This document shows, in pieces, positions 43,889 through 54,311 of a stretch of DNA of 64,000 nucleotides (the stretch's first letter is position 1; every line of letters starts with the position of its first letter). The translations under genes were made by a program, and so were the position numbers. Below the pieces are notes generated by a model. The model was not told where the DNA came from, ran no database searches, and saw nothing but the letters and a program-made list of their open reading frames with translations. The DNA is from Bactrocera neohumeralis (taxonomy: Eukaryota > Arthropoda > Insecta > Diptera > Tephritidae): NCBI RefSeq assembly GCF_024586455.1, contig NW_026089717.1, forward strand, positions 1-64,000, given 5' to 3'.

Positions 43889-46648
43889 CTTCTTCTTAAT
43901 TGGCGTAGAAACCGCTTAAGCGATTATAGCCGAGTTAACAACAGCGCGCCAGTCGCTTCTTCTTCTCGCTACGTGGCGCCAATTGGATATTCCAAGCGAA
44001 GCCAGGTCCTTCTCCACTTGGTCCTTCCAACGGAGTGGAGGTCTTCCTCTTCCTCTGCTTCCCCCGGCGGGTACTGCGTCGAATATTTTCAGAGCTGGAG
44101 TGTTTTCGTCCATCCGGACAACATGACCTAGCCAGCGTAGCCGCTGTCTTTTAATTCGCTGAACTATGTCGATGTCGTCGTATATCTCGTACAGCTCATC
44201 GTTCCATCGAATGCGGTATTCGCCGTGGCTAACGCGCAAAGGACCATAAATCTTTCGCAGAACTTTTCTCTCGAAAACTCGCAACGTCGACTCATCCGTT
44301 GTTGACATCGTCCAAGACTCTGCACCATACAGCAGGACGGGAATTATGAGTGACTTATAGAGTTTGGTTTTTGTTTGTCGAGAGAGGACTTTGCTTCTCA
44401 ATTGCCTACTCAGTCCGAAGTAGCACCTGTTGGCAAGAGTTATCCTGCGTTGGATTTCTAGGCTGACATTGTTGGTGGTGTTTACGCTGGTTCCAAGATA
44501 GACGAAATTATCTACGACTTCAAAGTTATGACTGTCAACAGTGACGTGAGTGCCAAGTCGCGAATGCGACGACTGTTTGTTTGATGACAGGAGATACTTC
44601 GTCTTGCCCTCGTTCACTACCAGACCCATTTTCTGTGCTTCCTTGTCCAGCCTGGAGAAAGCAGAACTAACGGCGCGGGTGTTGAGGCCGATGATATCAA
44701 TATCATCGGCATACGCCAACAGCTGTACACTCTTATAGAAGATGGTACCTTCTCTATTTAGTTCTGCGGCTCGAACTATTTTCTCCAAAAGCAGATTGAA
44801 AAAGTCGCACGATAGGGAATCGCCTTGTCTGAAACCTCGTTTGGTATCGAACGGCTCGGAGAGGTCCTTCCCGATCCTGACGGAGCTTTTGGTGTTACTC
44901 AACGTCAGTTTACACAGCCGTATTAGTTTTGCGGGGATACCAAATTCAGACATCGCGGCATAAAGGCAGCTCCTTTTCGTGCTGTCGAAAGCAGCTTTGA
45001 AATCGACGAAGAGGTGGTGTGTGTCGATTCTCTTTTCACGGGTCTTTTCCAAGATTTGGCGCATGGTGAATATCTGGTCGGTTGTTGATTTGCCAGGTCT
45101 GAAGCCACACTGATAAGGTCCAATCAGTTTGTTGACGGTGGGCTTTAATCTTTCACACAATACGCTCGATAGAACCTTATATGCGATGTTGAGGAGGCTA
45201 ATCCCACGGTAGTTGGCGCAGATTGTGGGGTCTCCTTTTTTATGGATTGGGCATAGCACACTTAAATTCCAATCGTTGGGCATGCTTTCGTCGGACCATA
45301 TTTTACCAAGAAGCTGATGCATGCACCTTATCAGTTCTTCGCCGCCGTGTTTGAATAGCTCGGCCGGCAATCCGTCGGCCCCTGCCGCTTTGTTGTTCTT
45401 CAGGCGGGCAATTGCTATTCGAACTTCTTCATGGTCGGGTAATGGAACGTCTGCTCCATCGTCATCGATTGGGGAATCGGGTTCTCCTTCTCCTGGTGTT
45501 GTGCGTTCACTGCCATTCAGCAGGCTGGAGAAGTGTTCCCTCCATAATTTAAGTATGCTCTGGGCATCAGTGACTAGATCACCTTTGGGGGTTCTACAGG
45601 AATACGCTCCGGTCTTGAAACCTTCCGTAAGCCGCCGCATTTTTTCGTAGAATTTTCGAGCATTACCCCTGTCGGCCAGCTTATCAAGCTCTTCGTACTC
45701 ACGCATTTCAGCCTCTTTCTTCTTCTGTCTACAAATGCGTCTCGCTTCACTTTTCAACTCTCGGTATCTATCCCATCCCGCACGTGTTGTGGTCGATCGT
45801 AACGTTGCGAGGTAGGCAGCCTGTTTCTCTCCGCTGCGACACGGCCTCCTCGTCGTACCAGCTGTTCTTTTGCACTTTCCGAAAACCAATGGTTTCGGTT
45901 GCAGCTGTACGTAAGGAGTTTGAAATGCCGTCCCACAGTTTCCTTCTACCGAGTTGTTGACGAGTGCTCTCAGAGAGCAGGAGTGCAAGCCGAGTAGAAA
46001 ATCGTTCGGCTGTCTGTTGTGATTGCAGCTTCTCGACGTCGAACCTTCCTTGTGTTTGGTGGCGCGCGTTTTTTGCTGCACAGAGGCGGGTGCGAATCTT
46101 AGCTGCAACAAGATAGTGGTCCGAGTCGATGTTAGGACCTCGGAGCGCACGCACATCTAAAACACTGGAGACGTGTCTTCCGTCTATCACAACATGATCG
46201 ATCTGGTTGGTAGTTTTTCGATCCGGAGACAGCCAGGTAGCTTGATGAATCTTCTTATGCTGGAATCTAGTACTACAGATAACCATATTTCGGGCCCCGG
46301 CGAAGTCAATCAGCCTCAACCCATTTGGAGATGTTTCGTCGTGGAGGCTGAATTTACCGACCGTTATGCCAAATATAGCCCACCCTGGCGTTAAAGTCGC
46401 CAAGCACGATTTTGACATCGTGGCGGGGGCAGCTCTCATAAGCGCGCTCCAAGCGCTCATAGAAGGCATCTTTGGTCACATCGTCCTTCTCTTCCGTCGG
46501 GGCGTGGGCGCAAATCAGCGATATGTTGAAGAACCTCGCTTTGATGCGGATTGTGGCTAGACGTTCATTCACCGCAGTGAATGATAGTACTCGGCGACGG
46601 AGTCTCTCTCCCACCACGAATCCTACACCAAACTTGCGCTCCTTTAAC
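43889..46648 (-). mobile_element. RTE-like copy d, longest copy, 12-bp TSD
   Basis: AACAAGAGCATT at 43877-43888 and 46649-46660 brackets 2,760 bases. The CTTCTTCTT tract marks the 3' end. The element is 5' truncated inside the endonuclease (starts at LKERKFGVGFVVGERL). Identity to copies b and c is high by eye. Confidence 0.9.
43916..46648 (-). pseudogene. RTE-like endonuclease and reverse transcriptase
   Basis: Endonuclease part (46648-46370): ISLICAHAPTEEKDDVTK and IVLGDFNARVG. After a frameshift at about 46370: TTNQIDHVVIDGRH and LRGPNIDSDHYLVAAKI, the distal D-H motif. After another shift at about 45835 the RT runs unbroken to 43916: AAGADGLPAELFKHGG, ANYRGISLLNIAYKVLS, VDFKAAFDSTKR (A), RGFRQGDSLSCDFFNLLLEK (B), LLAYADDIDIIG (C) and the C-terminal GRGRPPLRWKDQVEKDLASL. 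Roughly 640 codons of intact RT remain. The frame upstream of 45840 in this phase is spurious. Confidence 0.9.
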
Positions 46649-47385
46649 AACAAGAGCATTGGGTGAGAAAAAACTGGCCCTTGAGAGAAAAAATGGAGCC
46701 TGGAAAGCACAATATAGTCCACAATTCATTAGTAGCTCGTAACAATATTATCCTTCCACCATTACATATAAAACTGGGAATCATGAAACAGTTTGTAAAA
46801 TCACTAGATAAAGATGGGAACTGCTTTTCTTACATTTGCCAAAAATTTCAGCATTCGTATCTGTGATGCAGAATTTTCTCGGAAATAAAAAATCTGAAAA
46901 TTATATTGAACTTGTAGAAGACTTTCTGCTACAATTAAAAAATATGGGATGCAATATGAGTATAAAACTCCACTTACTCCATAGTCACCTAGAGAGGTTT
47001 CCGGAAAATTTAGGAGATATGGGTGAGGAGCAGGGAGAGCGTATGCATCAAGACTTACGCGTCATGGAAGAGCGCTATCAAGGTTTCTGGGATACAATTA
47101 TGATGTCTGACTATTGTTGGTCTCTAATACGTCATTTTCCAAAGTCTACACATCGGAGAAGAGCTTTAAAACGAAGTTTTTTTGAACTTAATGATTAATT
47201 ATTTTTCTAAATAAAATTGTTCTTAATAAATACATGTTTTTTTCTGTGTAATACCTACATAGCTGAAACTCTGAAACTGGGCTGATAAAAGTATTTAAAT
47301 TATATTTTTGGAAATAGCATATTATATGTAGTCAGCAACAGCTAAAATTTCTTCGGCAACAAATGTACTGTAAACTAGTGTTATT

Positions 47386-47585
47386 GTTCAAAATTTATGG
47401 ATAACGGAAGTTTAAAAGATTAGTAAGCAATTTTTCCAACCTTTGGAAGAGTCGCAGCAATTCCTGACGAAACAACTGCTATTGCTTCTTCCCTAATTGT
47501 TTTATTTTAGCAAGTATTAAATTTGTAATAAACGTTTTGCCAGTGTCCTGATTGAAATTTGTTACACGAAGAGGTCGCGCTAATA
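47386..47585 (-). pseudogene. Helitron helicase fragment (motif I-Ia)
   Basis: The minus strand reads FQSGHWQNVYYKFNTC with a TGKTFVTNLILAKI-like counterpart in another frame, then EEAIAVVSSGIAATLPKVGK and KLPLSINFEQ. This continues into 42660-41924 across the TIR element. Small frameshifts are present. Confidence 0.65.
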
Positions 47586-48825
47586 TCGGTCAGCGTTCTG
47601 CTTTGCTATTAACATACATTGGCAGCCCAAAGCACATTCACAAGTACTCGCACGATGTCATGACATACCTGTACCCAGCAAAGACGTCTGTCCACTATCC
47701 ATGTGCTTTTCTTTCGGAAACGTAAATTGGAACTTTATCGGCGTCGCTCACCAGACAATGGTGGAACAATTATTGTCTAATTCACAATCAAAACTCATAT
47801 CAATGTTGAGTACTGCTGTTTGGGGAAATCGATCAAATAGGTTTGCAAGTACGTCCATGCAACATGGCGATTATTGTTCGATTATTGGTCGATAAATGAA
47901 CTGCAATGAAGCGCTTTGTAGGATATTTACTTTTGCAATTCATGTACCTTTTCCGATTGTTGTGCATCTCGCAGTTCATTTGGAGAAGGCCAAAGTGTGT
48001 ATTTCAACCCAGAGAATATCGTACAGCCAACGGAAATACCACCAACAACAAAATTGACATTGACGAGTATTTTCTCGACTTGCGTCTGGGATTCGTTTGC
48101 GAGAAAATTGGTCTATTCGGAAATGCCTTGATATTATACATACAGTGCATCGTCGAAGAAATGTTTACACAGAAAACAAAGCCAACCAGTAGATTGACAT
48201 CCAGATGTGTTCTCAACTAATGCATTAGGACGAATTTGCACAATCCACCCGAAAAACGACGATTGCTTCTACCTTCGGTTGCTATTGAAAATAACAAACT
48301 ACCGATGTTGTTGACTTAAACTAGAAGATTCAAAATCAAATTCCGGGAAACTTGCGCTCATACAAATCGATCGATTGTATTGACAATGAAGACGACGCCG
48401 TGAATTATCCAGTGGAATTTCTAAATTTCTTGGACAGGCTTGGTATGCCACCGCATCATTTGCGTCTCAAAGTAGGATCGGTCGTTATTATGTTTCGCAA
48501 TCATCATGCCCCGAAACTGTGTAATGAATCCCGACTGGTTATGCCGCAGCTATAGACTACAAGGGGCAGAATGCTTGATTCTACGAATTCCTTTGTGTTT
48601 CAACCGTTTGCCATTTCAGTTCGAATGTATTCAGTTTTTAGTGAAAATTGCATTTGCGATGACAATCAACAGGACACAAGGATAGTGGAAGAGGGTGGCA
48701 TACATCTGGAAATGCCATGTTTTTCACACGGCCAGCTATACGTGGCGTGTTCACGAGTTGAAAAACCATCTTCAAAATTTTTTTTCATTTCAAAACTCAT
48801 AATTTCACGCAGGATAATGTCTGCT
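47565..48825 (+). pseudogene. Helitron fragment, plus strand, 3' end missing
   Basis: RRGRANIGQRSALLLTYIGS (about 47570), HYPCAFLSET, NIVQPTEIPPTTKL, DSFARKLVYSEMP (about 48080) and NALGRICTIHPKNDDCFYLR (about 48220) are Rep-side blocks. A large deletion leads to the helicase C-terminus YPVEFLNFLDRLGMPPHHLR, LKVGSVVIMFRNHHAPKLCN (48400-48520) and GQLYVACSRVEKPSSKF (about 48730). Nucleotides match Helitron 2 up to GGATAATG at 48822 and then stop, just short of the 3' hairpin. It is head-to-head with the minus-strand fragment at 47585. Confidence 0.75.
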
Positions 48826-48987
48826 CATTGCTTTTCTTCCAGTCATATTGAAACTCATTCTCGAAGTAATATACATAATTAGGTGATGTACTAAGTACTT
48901 AACGCAACGGGAGTTAATATTTTAATTAAGTATAATAAAAATATGAATTTCTTCAAATGTATTTAGTAAATATTTATTTCTTTCCAG
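48826..48987. other. AT-rich spacer, possible intron of the next feature
   Basis: It ends in a good acceptor (TATTTATTTCTTTCCAG at 48971-48987). Nothing else was recognised. Confidence 0.3.
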
Positions 48988-49234
48988 GACATTATAAAGA
49001 CAATAAGGAAAATTCGTGGTGGAAGGACAAAACGGAAGGTAAATAGAATTTGTGGAAAGGAGAATATTAACTAATACTCCAAGTTGGAATATTTATAAAG
49101 GGTGGATTAGGACACAACAAATTTACAAAATACCGCCTTCCAAAAGGAGAATCAAAAGTATTCATCAAATATATTTATGCTGATAAAGTATTAATAAAAA
49201 TACAAAACACCAATAGTGGGTGGATGAAATTGAG
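48988..49234 (+). CDS. Candidate pair of spliced exons of unknown gene
   Basis: Exon A is 48988-49038 (HYKDNKENSWWKDKTE), after a pyrimidine-rich acceptor. GTAAATAG at 49039 opens a 45-base intron with a branch-like TTAACTAAT and the acceptor CCAAG at 49083. Exon B is 49084-49234 (VGIFIKGGLGHNKFTKYRLP ... NTNSGWMKLR) and ends at a donor G/GTACGT. The codon phase is preserved across the junction and both exons are open. I do not recognise the protein. The upstream exon was not found; the Helitron fragment lies there. The intron is short for a fly, so confidence is limited. Confidence 0.4.
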
Positions 49235-49650
49235 GTACGTATCTTGAATAATTATCTAAAATTGTTTATGTTCCACACATATATAAATTAAACAAAAGAA
49301 AACAGATACATATGTACATTATGTAATAATATGGAAAACAATCGAGCACGACACAAACTTTTGCAAGAAACTATAGCAAGAACAACTTTTACAAATTATA
49401 AAATTTTATTATCAAAATAATTATTCTGCAATTGCAACTTTTCGTTTTTTTCGTAATGATCGTCCACTTGCACTCATCGAATTTTTGAAAATTTCGAGCG
49501 CAAATTTTCCTCACATAATGATCAAGTGACACTAAGGCAAAGGACCACTCGAGGTAATGAAAATGTTTCTGCCATTCAGGCAGGTGTTGATTCCAAGACG
49601 ATCTCAAGGATTGGGATTGTCTCAAAAACAACCAGGCGGTTTTCGAGAGT
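49235..49650. other. Unassigned AT-rich stretch
   Basis: It contains a minus-strand open frame at 49389-49631 followed by AATAAA-like sequence, but no recognisable motif. No further exon of the upstream candidate was convincing. Confidence 0.3.
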
Positions 49651-50246
49651 TTTTTCTTCTTCTTCTTTATTGAGGTAGATACCGCTGTATCGGTTATAGC
49701 GGAGTTAACAACAGCGCGCTAGCCATTTACCATATGCAGCCATAGTTTGGTAATTAGTCATCAGGAGAGGACTTTACTTTTCGATTGCCTACTCATTTCA
49801 AAGTAACATCAGCAGACAAGAGTGATTCTGCGTTAGATTTCAAGGCTGATTGTTGTTTCAAGCTAACCAAGCCATGTCAACAACGCTTCGCTTTCTTACC
49901 CAGTCTGGAGGTAGCAGAACTAACACCGCGATTGTTGAGGCCAATGATATCAATGTCATCGGCGTATACCAACAGATGCACATTATTTTAGAAGATTGTA
50001 CCTTTTCTATTTAGATTTACTGGTCTAAATATTTGCTCCTCAGTAAAATTCAGAAGTCGCAGAATATGGCGTCGACCTATTCTGATGGAGCTTTTGGTAT
50101 TGCTCAAGGTTAGCTTACGCAGCTGTATTAGCTTTGCGGGGATATCAAGTTGAATCATAACGGCATAAATTCAGTTCCTTTTCGTGCTGTCAAAGGCGAC
50201 TTCCTAATTGACCATGATTTAGCGAATGGTGAAAATTTTATCAATA
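49651..50246 (-). mobile_element. Old RTE-like copy e, 3' half
   Basis: TTTTTCTTCTTCTTCTTTAT starts the 3' end. Decayed matches to copy d follow (ACCGCTGTATCGGTTATAGC, GGTTAGCTTACGCAGCTGTA, AGCTTTGCGGGGATATCAA), with many indels and no long ORF. It runs to the GTAGA target site of the BEL element at 50247. The other half is at 55732-56860. Confidence 0.75.
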
Positions 50247-50251
50247 GTAGA

Positions 50252-50646
50252 TGTTAATCAAAAATGCGAAAAACTATTTGCAATTAACTGAAATATTATT
50301 TAATACCGAATTCTATGGTTAAATCAAATTTTGAATAAAGTATTAAATAAAATGTTAAATCAAAAGGTTAATTAAAAAATTTAGTCTCAACTGCACCCTC
50401 TGAACGTTATCGACGGTATGATCGTTTTTCCCATTGCCTACTTTGCTAAATAGACTAATTGCTCCCGGCTTCCTAATTGGACCAATCAGAATGCGCCACG
50501 TCAGTTCATGCATAAGCAAGTAGGACTTAAAATAATTGCTCCCGCTTTGCTTATTAGACCAATCGCAACGTGCCACGTTGGTTCACACGTAAGCAAGTAG
50601 GATTTACGAGGATTACGTGAGTCATGCTGCCAGGTCGTTTACAACA
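50252..50646 (-). repeat. 3' LTR of BEL element
   Basis: 395 bases, highly similar to 55368-55726. It holds an additional roughly 36-44-base segment (CGACGGTATGATCGTTTTTC region, about 50408-50452) that the other LTR lacks. Contains an internal near-duplicate: GGACCAATCAGAATGCGCCA and AGACCAATCGCAACGTGCCA. Confidence 0.9.
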
Positions 50647-50691
50647 CTCCCTCCCGGTATATCCTTCTGATCAGGGTGTACCGAATTAATC

Positions 50692-50916
50692 TCATATAGA
50701 ACGGCTATTTTGTCTCTCAAAGATGCCACAGACAGTCTTCAGAGTGGCACTTCTGACCTTTACATCATCACTCTTTCGTACTTGGATCATTTTGCCTTTA
50801 GTCCAGCAGTTCCGTGGATTATTAGGATCAACTATGTACGCTATATCACCAACTTCGATTGCTTTTACATCTGTAAACCCTTTGCTTCGCTTGGTTATGG
50901 TGGGCAAGTACTCCAC
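50692..50916 (-). pseudogene. BEL integrase C-terminal (DUF5641-like) fragment
   Basis: Minus strand: EYLPTITKRSKGFTDVKAIE, VGDIAYIVDPNNPRNCWTKG and KMIQVRKSDDVKVRSATLKT. This is the SH3-like tail of BEL pol (normally V-G-D-x-V-x-x-x-D-x-N..R..W..G). Confidence 0.75.
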
Positions 50917-51049
50917 TATTCAACGTCTCCAGAAGGCGTTTGCTAGTTACAACGCAATAAAATTTTCTCAGTAACTGGTTCCGCTATTGGCTTAACTCAA
51001 CTGGAGCTACCTAACAAGAAGTGGTTAGGAGTGAGTGCTTCTTCCTCTT

Positions 51050-51950
51050 CGTGGTCGATCGGGATATAAGTTAATGGCCGAGAGTTAACCGTCATTTCTG
51101 CTTCCACTAAGACAGCACGAAGAGTTCATCACTGGGGCGGCTAGTTGTCAAAATTTGTTTAAGCATCTGCTTTACTGACCGAACTAACCGTTCCCACGCT
51201 CCGCCCATATGTGGCGAAGCGGGTGGTATAAGACGTCAGTTGGTTGCAGCAGAAGTAAATGTTCTTGTTATAAGATTCTTATCTATCAGTTGAAATGCTA
51301 ACTTCAACTCCTTCTCAGCACCTTTAAAGTTTGTACCATTATCACTCCATATTTCTACCGGACTTCCTTGGCGAGCCATAAAATTACGTACAGCTAGAAT
51401 GCCGGAGTCTGTCGAGAGTGAGTATGCGTTTTCGAGATGCACTGCTCTGGTTGTTAGGCAGGTAAATAATACGCCGTATCTCTTCTCGATACTTCTTTTG
51501 ACAGTAACCAGGAGGGGACCAAAGGAGTCAACTCCTACGTAGGAAAACGGTCGACTAAATACTGAGGTCCGGAATGCGGGCAGAGAGGCCATCATAGGTG
51601 GCCGAGGTTGAGATGTTCTGTTTTTCCAATGCTGACAAATGCGTCGAATCTTATTGGCCATTATTCGTAGTTTTATGATCCAATAGGATTGCATTATCTC
51701 ATCCACCACTGTTTCCAAGTTTCCATGATGATACTTTACATGGAAGTGGTTAATGATAAGGTACGTAACATGATGATTTGAGGGCAGTAATATTTGATCT
51801 GGTCGCCCAGTTACCTTAATTCGACCATTTATTCTCAAAACGCTGCGATCATCCAGAAAAGGTGATGGCTTCAGAATATTACTGGATTTGTCAACTGGCT
51901 TTCCAGCTTCTAGAGATGCGATAGAGTGTAACGAAGCTTTTTCTGCCCCT
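51050..51950 (-). pseudogene. BEL integrase, one in-frame stop
   Basis: From about 51900: PVDKSSNILKPSPFLDDRSV, LRINGRIKVTGRPDQILLPS, HVTYLIINHFHVKYHHGNLE (HH part of the zinc site), FSRPFSYVGVDSFGPLLV (first Asp), WSDNGTNFKGAEKELK (second Asp), then TFTSAATN, an in-frame TGA at 51236-51238, and LIPPASPHMGGAWERLVRSV with the catalytic Glu. The triad is therefore present but interrupted by the stop. Confidence 0.8.
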
Positions 51951-52089
51951 GCTCCCTACAAGTATGAATTGCTGAGGTATACTCGCCGTGTCCATGGTTC
52001 GTTCCAATAGATTTGTAAATATTGGGGCTCTTCTGCGAATCGTACTTTATTTCATTCAACTTATGTTAATATATAATATATAATATATA

Positions 52090-52749
52090 TTAATCTATGT
52101 TACAAAATTGTCTCCTGCGTTGTACTGTCGTCGCCCGAGGACGACGCTGTGAGGGTAACGGTTCTGTGTGGCCCGTTAGGGCAATACCGTTTCCCGCTCT
52201 ATTGCGCTCCTGGGTGCTGGACGACTTGCTTGCGAAATGGTCAGTAGGTAGTTCACAGTCAAGATCGAGAGATAGCTCATCCAGCGGATCCTTATTTAGA
52301 GCAAATAATACCCGACTCGAATGGGACAAAAAATTTCTTAAATGAAAGCCTCCAAGAGCATGGACATGACGAACGTCTTGAGCTAATCTAATAGCTTCTT
52401 CTTCGGTGCCCACACTTACCAACATATTCTCGACGTAGTGATTTTCGGTAATGCACTTTGAAGCAGGAGGGAATTTCTCTTGAAAATCTTTTGCATTCTT
52501 ATTTTTTACATATTGCGCGCAGCTTGGTGAACATGTGGCCCCAAACGTCATAACTGTCATTGCAAATGTAGTCGGCTCATTAGTGTTTGATTCATGCCAA
52601 AGAAAACGTAGGGAGTTTTGGTCTTCTTGTCGTACACGAACTTGGTGAAACATTTCAGCTAAATCGGCTGTCATAGCAATTCTCTTTTGTCGAAACTTAA
52701 AGAGCACCGAGTGTAAAGGAGTTGTTAGGTCTGAACCTTTCAGCAGCAT
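52090..52749 (-). pseudogene. BEL reverse transcriptase core, YVEN instead of YVDD
   Basis: 220 open codons: SDLTTPLHSVLFKFRQKRIA, MTADLAEMFHQVRVR (motif A Asp), FGATCSPSCAQYVKN (motif B) and ENHYVENMLVSVGTEEEA, where intact family members have YVDDML. The Asp-to-Glu/Asn change at the catalytic pair would inactivate it. The RNase H region between here and the integrase (about 51950-52090) is deleted. Confidence 0.85.
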
Positions 52750-52838
52750 GCTGTTTAGAGAGATTCCATTTACCTTAGCAGCTGCGTCCCAGACTAGTCT
52801 AACCTTTCCTGGTTTATTGGGATTGCTAACTGACTGAA

Positions 52839-53190
52839 GAATTCGACAATCTTATATTCAGGTATAAAGTTGATTTTCTTGTATATACACATTTAGCAGT
52901 CGATATTGAGTTGCTTTAAGTCATTAATTTGACAAATTTAAGTTAACTAACCTTCTTCATCTTACCGAAGTTGACATAAAGCCATAACGGCGGTGCATTT
53001 GGAAGAACTCGACAATCTTATATTCAGGAATAAAGTCGATTTTCTTGTATATACACATTTAGCAGTCAATATTGAGTTGCTTAAAATCATTAGCATCAAA
53101 TATTTAAGACAATTAACATTCTTCATCTTGGCTGAAGTTGGCATAAAGCCATAACGGCAGTGCAGTTGAAAGAATTCGACAATCATATAT
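52839..53190 (-). repeat. ~167-bp tandem repeats in BEL pol
   Basis: GAATTCGACAATCTTATATT-type starts at 52839, 53005 and 53172 give periods of 166 and 167 bases. Each unit contains CTTGTATATACACATTTAGC, a GAGTTGCTT..GTCATTA block and CATAAAGCCATAACGG. On the minus strand the first unit encodes EYMIVEFFQLHCRYGFMPTS. The repeats displaced the sequence between protease and RT. Confidence 0.8.
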
Positions 53191-53199
53191 TCAACATGT

Positions 53200-54088
53200 T
53201 TGGTTGACACACCTAAGTTGTCGAGGCAAATATACGTTTTGGTGATTTCAAGCAGTTCAGCTTGAGCGAAGCTATCACAGATGTGATAAACGTGTTGTAT
53301 AGGATCGGTACCGGCTTCATGCATCAACCCTTTCAAGGTCCAACCTAATTTAGACTTTTCTGCAATTGGCCCATTTTCTCCCCCATATATGGATTTTATT
53401 GGAGATCCAAGAGCCGCGTTATTTAAGCCTATCAGCAGCTGTGGTGTGGCGCTTTTAAAAGCTCATCGTCGATTAGAGTAAGAGATGAGCCATCATCTAT
53501 GAAGGCGTACGTTGATACACTTTCCTGACCAGAATGTATGACTACCGATAGTATTCGAAACAGTGTGCTTGCTCCGGTTACTGTATACGCATTAATATTG
53601 GCAGAATGCTTTCTGACTATCATTTTGACATTATTTGACGCTTTCATAGCTACAGTTTGATCGAAATCTGAGTTGTGTAAAAGTGAATGATGACTGCGTG
53701 TGCATCCGTGCATTGTGCTGCAAGGTTTGACCCAATTACATCTATTCATCGAATGCATTTTCAAATATCGACGACATAATTTTAGTTTACGAACAACTTG
53801 CCACCTTTGACTTCGTGGAATTTCCTTGAAAGAAGCACAATTAAAAACTTCACTACAACTTACATCGCAAACGTTACATCTTACCGAACTAAAATGATTA
53901 CTAAGTGCCGCCCGTTTGCGCTCGCGTACTGGATCCTTTGGAACGAGAACGTAGTTGGCACCTTGAGCCAACTGAAAGAGCCAATCACTGAAGTTTTGTA
54001 GATTGCATGCTGTTAGGCTCCGCTTGTGCATTTCCCAATTCGCTGGTAGAACTGTATTGTGGTAATTTCGGAACCAATCGCTGTTCAA
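53200..54088 (-). pseudogene. BEL gag C-terminus and protease
   Basis: Minus strand: NSDWFRNYHNTVLPANWEMH, FSDWLFQLAQGANYVLVPKD, CNVCDVSCSEVFNCASFKEI, LKLCRRYLKMHSMNRCN and CTRSHHSLLHN (zinc knuckles, about 53720), then STYAFIDDGSSLTLID (protease D-x-G-S, about 53500). A stop at about 53432 and further sequence LLEITKTYICLDNLGVSTKH at about 53230 follow. Confidence 0.8.
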
Positions 54089-54311
54089 ATTCGGGATTGT
54101 TCAAATGACCAGTCAGACCTGATACTGACATCATTGTACAAATATTTTGCACTTCTACGGCGAAATCGACTATAGATTCCAAATGACTCTCCGATGGTGG
54201 CGGTCACAAATTTGGCGTTGCAGAACACTGATGATCAGTTCTGGTCTACCAAATCTCATTTGAAGAGTGGCTATAACTTGACTGACGCATGAGGAGTGCA
54301 ATAGCAGATTT

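Larger units (their letters stand above)
43110..47198 (+). pseudogene. Transposon protein (W-R-E-P / C-Y-F-C family), split by RTE copy
   Basis: 5' part: TPTFWREPRNHLVDCYFCRV and NINGLNTKNRAKW (about 43120-43210), RFSKNELNDLVRD, a stop at about 43412, LLASRLKEKNLL, then after a break VGVPIAHSTKLKEEYCNISL and FPCFICLWDSRTKQEH up to the RTE target site (43888). 3' part: WVRKNWPLREKMEPGKHNIV, PPLHIKLGIMKQFVKSLDKD, QNFLGNKKSENYIELVEDF, LHSHLERFPENLGDMGEEQG and MEERYQGFWDTIMMSDYCWS, ending at 47198. From memory, this is a widespread uncharacterised insect repeat protein. An AATAAA lies at about 47210. Frameshifts and the insertion make this copy dead. Confidence 0.7.
42665..47381 (+). mobile_element. 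16-bp-TIR DNA transposon of unassigned family, inside a Helitron
   Basis: ACACTAGTTTACAGTA at 42665-42680 and its perfect inverse at 47366-47381 bound the element; similarity continues inward (TGTTGCCG on both sides). Flanks CATATTGACT / TATTGTTC suggest a TATTG duplication with three extra bases at the left. Without the RTE copy it carries, the element is about 1.95 kb and encodes one protein region at about 43110-47198. Both flanks are parts of one Helitron helicase gene, so this element inserted second and the RTE copy third. Confidence 0.75.

Noticed and set aside
45840..46156. N-terminal ~100 residues of the 746-codon frame in RTE copy d
   Set aside because: In this stretch the true endonuclease/linker coding runs in another frame (for example TTNQIDHVVIDGRH); the long frame is open by chance until the frameshift at about 45835.
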